The position numbers and the translations under genes are program-made. A stretch of DNA of 17,631 bases from Candidatus Heimdallarchaeota archaeon (lineage in GTDB: Archaea; Asgardarchaeota; Heimdallarchaeia; Heimdallarchaeales; Kariarchaeaceae): positions 1 through 17,631 of the forward strand of contig JAAFKL010000271.1 in NCBI GenBank assembly GCA_021399405.1, written 5' to 3'. The notes beneath the pieces were generated by a model that saw only the letters and a program-made list of their open reading frames with translations, was not told the DNA's origin and searched no databases. Shown here piece after piece: positions 13,621 through 17,631 of the stretch (position 1 is the stretch's first letter; every line of letters begins with the position of its first letter).

Positions 13621-15249
13621 TCAAAGCCCTGCATACTGTATTCCAGTAAGGTCAACAATTTCTTTCTTAAAAGTAGTTAGATCATTAATCTCAAATTGAG
13701 AAAAGGTCCGGTGACCACATGCTCGTGCCAGGACTTTCATTAAATCAACTGTCGATTTGAAGAACATTTCAAGCCGTTTGGCAGACAGCTGGATATCGAT
13801 TCGAGAAGTAAGATGGGGTTTTTGAGTTGCAACACCTACGGGGCAATTATTCGTATGACATGCACGCATAGCTTGACATCCAATAGCCTGAATAGCTGAA
13901 TTTGCAACTGCAATGCCATCAGCACCCAAAGCCAAAGCTTTGACAAAATCGGGAGCTGTTCGCAATCCCCCTGTAATGATCAATGTTGTCTTTTTATCGC
14001 CAATTTCATTTAAGTATTTACGGGCTCTACCCAATGCTGCCATTGTGGGAACTGATATGTGATCTCGAAATATGAGTGGAGCTGCTCCGGTTCCCCCTCC
14101 ACGCCCATCTAAAATAATATAGTCAACTCCGACCTCCAATGCTGCCTCAATGTCTTTTTCAATATGATTTGCCGATAATTTAAATCCAATAGGGATGCCA
14201 TCTGTTCTGTTTCTTACCTGATCAGCAAAAATTCTAAAATCATCTAAACTGCTGAAATCAACAAATCTAGAAGGAGATATTGCAGATGTTCCTTCTTTCA
14301 AATTTCTTACCTGCGCTATTTTACCCACTACTTTATAGCCTGGCAAATGACCCCCAGTGCCTGTTTTTGCTGCTTGACCTCCCTTAAAATGAAATGCTTG
14401 GGTGTTTTGTATTTTGTCCCAGCTGAATCCAAATTTTCCTGAAGCATATTCATAGAGGTAGCGAGAGTTTTCTTGCTGCTCTTCGGGTAACATTCCTCCT
14501 TCTCCAGAACAGATACCGGTACCTGCATTTTCAGCACCCCTTGCCAAAGCTATTTTTGCGGGTTCAGATAACGAACCAAAACTCATATCACTTACAAATA
14601 GAGGTATTGCTAAATCTAACGGTTTTTTTGCATGTGGGCCAATCCTTAAAGACGTGTCAACTGGCTCATCGTCTAATAGGGGAAATTTGTAGAGTTGAGC
14701 AGGAAGGATTTGAATATCATTCCAGTTTGGTAACAATTCTCGAGAAACACCCATTGCACCAATAGGTCCATGTGCACCTTGTAATCCTTTAACTGCTAGC
14801 TTTCTGATCTCTCTTAATTCTGGTTCTGCTTTTTCCTTCCAATGTTCCGCGGAATATAATCCAAGATATGTATCTCGACTAATGAATGTCTGAGGATTTA
14901 TCAACTCAAATGCTTCTACCTCAGCTTGATCAATCCATACTTTACCATTTTTTATCCAAGTTGTGAATTTCTTTAGTACCTCTTCCTTGTTGTATTCACT
15001 TATTCCCGTTGTATATTGATAATCCCAAGAATGAACTCCACAGATTAAATTCTTCCCTTCAATCCTACCATCTGATAGTAATGCACCTCGATGCAAACAT
15101 CGTCCGTATAATACACTAACCTGAGTACCAAACTTAATGACAACCAGATCTGTATTTAACACTAAAGCGTAGCTTGGAACAAACTCCTCTAATTCATCAA
15201 AAGTAGCAATTTCAATTAAATTCATTTCTGTATTGTGTGTAGTTGTCAT
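13621..15249 (-). CDS. Rieske domain-FMN glutamate synthase domain fusion
   Basis: A 542-residue redox protein in two parts. Residues about 10-107 form a Rieske [2Fe-2S] domain with both ligand pairs: C51-x-H53 ('RCLHRGALLSDG') and C70-x2-H73 ('ICGVHSWDYQ'). Residues about 160-540 are the FMN-binding glutamate synthase domain (PF01645), with 'GPIGAMGVSRELLPNW', 'PLFVSDMSFGSLS', 'GTGICSGEGGM', 'DGRGGGTGAAP', 'TGGLRTAPDF', and the [3Fe-4S] cysteines C458-x5-C464-x4-C469. It lacks the class-II glutaminase domain and the GXGXG domain of full GltB. It could therefore take ammonia, use a separate amidotransferase subunit (as in N-methylglutamate synthase MgsABC-type complexes), or act on another substrate. 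The Rieske domain probably passes electrons to or from the Fe-S/FMN centre. ATG 15249 has a weak TATA-like stretch (15266-15277). No partner subunit gene is adjacent. Confidence 0.92.
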   Translation of the reverse strand: MTTTHNTEMNLIEIATFDELEEFVPSYALVLNTDLVVIKFGTQVSVLYGRCLHRGALLSDGRIEGKNLICGVHSWDYQYTTGISEYNKEEVLKKFTTWIKNGKVWIDQAEVEAFELINPQTFISRDTYLGLYSAEHWKEKAEPELREIRKLAVKGLQGAHGPIGAMGVSRELLPNWNDIQILPAQLYKFPLLDDEPVDTSLRIGPHAKKPLDLAIPLFVSDMSFGSLSEPAKIALARGAENAGTGICSGEGGMLPEEQQENSRYLYEYASGKFGFSWDKIQNTQAFHFKGGQAAKTGTGGHLPGYKVVGKIAQVRNLKEGTSAISPSRFVDFSSLDDFRIFADQVRNRTDGIPIGFKLSANHIEKDIEAALEVGVDYIILDGRGGGTGAAPLIFRDHISVPTMAALGRARKYLNEIGDKKTTLIITGGLRTAPDFVKALALGADGIAVANSAIQAIGCQAMRACHTNNCPVGVATQKPHLTSRIDIQLSAKRLEMFFKSTVDLMKVLARACGHRTFSQFEINDLTTFKKEIVDLTGIQYAGL

Positions 15250-15456
15250 ATTTAGGGCATGTCAGGTTTAAACTTAAGGTTTTAGTCATTAGATTATTTC
15301 TAACAGGATTTTGTCATATAATATAATTTGACAATAGATTCAACTAATTGCTGATAAGGATTAAACATGAGATTTGCAATTTATCTAAGGATATGAATAT
15401 AATTAGAATATATTTGAATTAATATTTATTCGGATTTATAGATTGGGGAGTTTAGG

Positions 15457-15630
15457 TTAGCAATCTCGACCCATGAGGGTTTTTCGATCGTTGCCTTTTG
15501 CTCTTTTGATTGCAGAATCAAGTGCTTGTTGGAAAGATTTGTCGAGTGCGTCCATTGCATCTCCACCAGTGTTTAATCCTTTCTTCTTGACATATGCTCT
15601 TACTTTAGATTGTACTAAGTGTTCTACCAT
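15457..15630 (-). CDS. Short-alpha3 histone-fold protein
   Basis: A 57-residue protein starting at ATG 15630. An upstream in-frame TTG (15663) is less likely, because a strong Shine-Dalgarno lies between the two. It has a short alpha1 ('VQSKVRAYVKKKG'), a long alpha2 ('AMDALDKSFQQALDSAIKRAKG') and the loop 2 motif 'DRKTLMGRD', equivalent to GRKTIKAED of HMfB. It ends two residues later, so alpha3 is almost absent. That is the hallmark of the short-alpha3 histone group described for archaea and bacteria (including face-to-face and Bd0055-like histones), which differ from nucleosome-forming HMf histones. It probably binds DNA as dimers or tetramers, but the mode is not predictable with certainty from sequence. 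The final residue is cysteine (C57), an unusual end. Its neighbours are the Rieske-GltS gene and a divergent TPR gene. Confidence 0.8.
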   Translation of the reverse strand: MVEHLVQSKVRAYVKKKGLNTGGDAMDALDKSFQQALDSAIKRAKGNDRKTLMGRDC

Positions 15631-15640
15631 TTTTGATTTT

Positions 15641-15648
15641 CTCCTTTT
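15641..15648 (-). promoter_or_regulatory. Strong Shine-Dalgarno of the histone gene
   Basis: The minus strand reads AAAAGGAG, with 10 nt between it and ATG 15630. It is the clearest ribosome-binding site in the window and fixes the histone start. Confidence 0.75.
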
Positions 15649-15687
15649 GAAATTACCCAACAATCAGTCACAAGATGATGATTGAAG

Positions 15688-15697
15688 TGTATATTCA
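15688..15697 (-). promoter_or_regulatory. TATA-like box for the histone gene
   Basis: The minus strand reads GAATATACAC, predicting a start near 15668 and a leader of about 38 nt that contains the Shine-Dalgarno. This differs from the apparently leaderless neighbours. Confidence 0.45.
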
Positions 15698-15924
15698 AGA
15701 CAACTCAAGAAGTACTTAGATTTAAGGCTTATGGATGACGGTAATCTTATTTCGATCCTAAGTGTAATTTATCAGCATTAGATAGATCGAATCAAAGCAA
15801 ATTATAATTACTGAATGGAGAATGAGGTAGGTATTAGATTGATCATTATACCCCGGTTGGTGGAGAATCTTGATTAATCGATCAATATCATTATGTAATC
15901 ATCTAAGATCATACATTTAGAAGA

Positions 15925-17172
15925 ATGGAAAAGGTAAAATCAAGAATCCAAGGATTTCTTCGGCGAGGGGAGTTCGATGAGGCATGGATCGAAATTACCA
16001 ATGCCAAAGAAACTCATATTGACAGTATTTCTCTGACAAAATTAGGAATTGAAGAAACACGACTCAGACTTTTTGAGGGGAATTATGAAGATGGGATAAA
16101 ACTTTCTCATGAGTTATTAAACACTTCAGAGGCGTCAAACAATATCGAGATAAAAGCAAGTATTATTTTAATTCTAGGTCAGCTTTATTGGTTTCAAGGA
16201 TCCGTAGAGATTGTGGATGAATTGTTAAAATCTAATGAGGATCTATTCAATTTGATTGAAAATCCTAACACCAAGTCGACATTTATCAACTTGAAAGGGA
16301 ATATTGCAGTTGATCATGGAGATCATGAGTTAGCATTGAATTACTATTATGAGGGGTTAAAACTAAATGAGCAAATAGGTGACGAATTTGAAATAGGCTT
16401 AGCAATGAATAATATTGCTAACGCTTATCGTGGAATGGGGGAATTTACAAAAGCGATAGATTTACAGAAAAAATCTTTGGATATTGGAAGACGATTGAAC
16501 TATCCTGTCGCCCTGGCTTACTGGTTAGTTACCTTATTTGAGATCTGGTATGATCTTAAGAATAATGAAGAAGCTAAAAACGTATTAATTGAATTAGAAG
16601 AAGTCGCTAAACAAAATCCAAAGTCAAAAATGGTCAGGGTAATTTACAAACTCTCTCAAGCATTGAATTTCAAGGCAGACAATAGAATGAGAAATAAGAT
16701 GAGAGCACAAGGGATCCTAGAAGAGATAATATTTGAGGATAAATCAATCCATAATCAATTTATTGTTATGGCAATAAAACACTATTGTGAACTCCTCCTG
16801 CTTGAATTAAAAAGTCTAAACAATGAAGAGGCGCTTGAGGATGCAAACAAAGCGATATCTGAATTGTATGAAATTGGTCAAGCACAACAATCATTCCCAA
16901 CTATTGTACAAGCTCTAATTATGAAAGCAAGATTTACTTTATTGGATGGTGATCTTGAACAAGTGGATAAGTTAATTGAACAAGCCTTGGTAATCACTGA
17001 TGAGAAAAACTTGAAACATTTACATAAATTAGTTTTAGAAGAAAAGGACCTTTTAGAAGAAGAAATGAATAAATGGGGTGAATTAGTCAGATCAAATGCC
17101 TCAATGTACAAAAAAATCGAAAGTACATCAATTTTAAATTATATTCAGAAAGTTCAGAAGATGAAATTTTAA
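15925..17172 (+). CDS. TPR repeat protein
   Basis: A 415-residue all-helical protein with about eight tetratricopeptide-type repeats. The clearest are 'INLKGNIAVDHGDHELALNYYYEGLKLNEQIGD' (about 121-153) and 'MNNIANAYRGMGEFTKAIDLQKKSLDIGRRLN' (about 161-192), with the W/L-G-Y-A-P-like TPR pattern. Degenerate repeats precede (from about 35) and follow (to about 370). It has no signal peptide, membrane segment or enzymatic domain. The C-terminal 45 residues are charged and end in a basic tail. It probably serves as a cytosolic scaffold or as the sensor part of a signalling pathway; no partner domain or neighbour tells which. ATG 15925 has only weak TATA-like matches (15891-15898) and no Shine-Dalgarno. 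An inverted-repeat-like stretch (TTGAT, 6 nt, ATCAA) lies upstream around 15870-15885. Confidence 0.88.
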   Translation: MEKVKSRIQGFLRRGEFDEAWIEITNAKETHIDSISLTKLGIEETRLRLFEGNYEDGIKLSHELLNTSEASNNIEIKASIILILGQLYWFQGSVEIVDELLKSNEDLFNLIENPNTKSTFINLKGNIAVDHGDHELALNYYYEGLKLNEQIGDEFEIGLAMNNIANAYRGMGEFTKAIDLQKKSLDIGRRLNYPVALAYWLVTLFEIWYDLKNNEEAKNVLIELEEVAKQNPKSKMVRVIYKLSQALNFKADNRMRNKMRAQGILEEIIFEDKSIHNQFIVMAIKHYCELLLLELKSLNNEEALEDANKAISELYEIGQAQQSFPTIVQALIMKARFTLLDGDLEQVDKLIEQALVITDEKNLKHLHKLVLEEKDLLEEEMNKWGELVRSNASMYKKIESTSILNYIQKVQKMKF

Positions 17173-17223
17173 TAGACATCAATTGATCTATTTTGGATTA
17201 GTTTGAATTGATTTATTGGTTTA

Positions 17224-17631
17224 TTATTCAGATGGTGTTTTGGATCTTCTTTTCTTGATATACCACACAATGAAAATTGTGATAACAATAATCGTAGCAA
17301 CGACTGCTCCAGCAATATAATACAATGTGGTATCTTTAACATCCTCACTATCCCCTGTATTAAAATTAATATCTACTCTTCCGGAATCAGCAGGCCTATC
17401 ACCAATATCATCACTATCACCTGTTGTCCAACTAATTAATGTTCCTTCAAGTGAGATAGCATTATCATGAGAGCTATCTCCTGTTACAAGTAATCTTCTA
17501 AATTCAAATGTGGTTTGGCCATCAACTTCTATTCCGGAATATTCCAATATGTCATCTGTACCTCCATCATTAATATCAGGTTTTGATGGACCTAATGTGG
17601 AATCAGAATATGTATCAACCATAAAATCACC
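17224..17631 (-). CDS. DOMON-domain membrane protein, C-terminal part (cut by window edge)
   Basis: The open frame runs off the right edge: codons before the Met at 17622 read Gly-Asp-Phe with no stop, so the true start lies outside. The visible 135 residues hold the second half of a DOMON domain (PF03351). It shows 'DGGTDDILEYSGIEVDGQTTFEFRRLLVTGDS', the typical G-x-x-V-D/N-G-x-T-T-x-x-F-x-R-x-L-x-T-G-D signature, and then 'ISWTTGDSDDIGDRP'. A single membrane helix (about 24 residues) and a 'KKRRSK' tail follow, placing the domain outside the cell. DOMON domains bind heme b or sugars and serve in extracytoplasmic redox or recognition. Heme ligands cannot be checked without the missing half. 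It converges on the TPR gene with 51 bp between. Confidence 0.82.
   Translation of the reverse strand, partial: GDFMVDTYSDSTLGPSKPDINDGGTDDILEYSGIEVDGQTTFEFRRLLVTGDSSHDNAISLEGTLISWTTGDSDDIGDRPADSGRVDINFNTGDSEDVKDTTLYYIAGAVVATIIVITIFIVWYIKKRRSKTPSE

Noticed and set aside
15473..15685. Plus-strand open frame opposite the histone gene
   Set aside because: It is fully antisense to the histone, whose fold and Shine-Dalgarno are convincing; no domain is visible.
15664..15924. ATGATGA near 15675 as a C/D-box guide RNA
   Set aside because: No CTGA D box occurs within the usual 60-70 nt and no terminal stem is visible.

Overview
The window looks like an archaeal chromosome segment, most plausibly an Asgard archaeon of the Heimdallarchaeia type. 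Four things support an archaeon. There is a tRNA-Ser with a bulge-helix-bulge intron at the canonical site and an encoded CCA. There is a CDKAL1/e-MtaB-type methylthiotransferase and a very short histone-fold protein. TATA-like boxes lie about 25-29 nt upstream of many start codons, as expected for leaderless mRNAs. Base composition is strongly AT-rich. The mix of LRR, TPR, PKD and DOMON proteins with a Rieske fusion suggests Asgard/Heimdall, but that placement is inference.

Layout. 195-1012: a MerB-fold protein, then a convergent intron-containing tRNA-Ser(UGA). 1171-4323: three minus-strand genes (an LRR protein, a PPOX-type flavin/F420 split-barrel protein, and the tRNA methylthiotransferase). 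4533-5000: a small helical protein of unknown function. 5011-7709: two paralogous secreted, membrane-anchored proteins, each with a degenerate alpha/beta-hydrolase (esterase-like) domain followed by a PKD domain. 7886-8173: a small Sel1/TPR-like protein. 8178-9921: an arylamine N-acetyltransferase and an AAC(3)-family acetyltransferase, transcribed divergently. 10000-11688: a DUF885 metallopeptidase-like protein. 11784-13584: two divergent exported proteins separated by an empty AT-rich 382-bp gap. 13621-15249: a fusion of a Rieske domain and an FMN glutamate synthase domain. 15457-15630: the short histone. 15925-17172: a TPR protein. 17224 to the right edge: the C-terminal part of a DOMON-domain membrane protein.

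No single operon-scale system is visible; most genes seem to have their own promoters. The points that most deserve a second look are: the tandem pseudo-esterase/PKD pair, whose hydrolytic nucleophile and histidine positions are replaced and which share a juxtamembrane motif; the self-contained Rieske-GltS fusion with no glutaminase domain; the truncated-alpha3 histone, the one gene here with a strong Shine-Dalgarno; the MerB homologue with a rearranged cysteine set; and a conserved bipartite DNA motif next to the TATA boxes in the upstream regions of the methylthiotransferase and of the NAT/AAC(3) pair.
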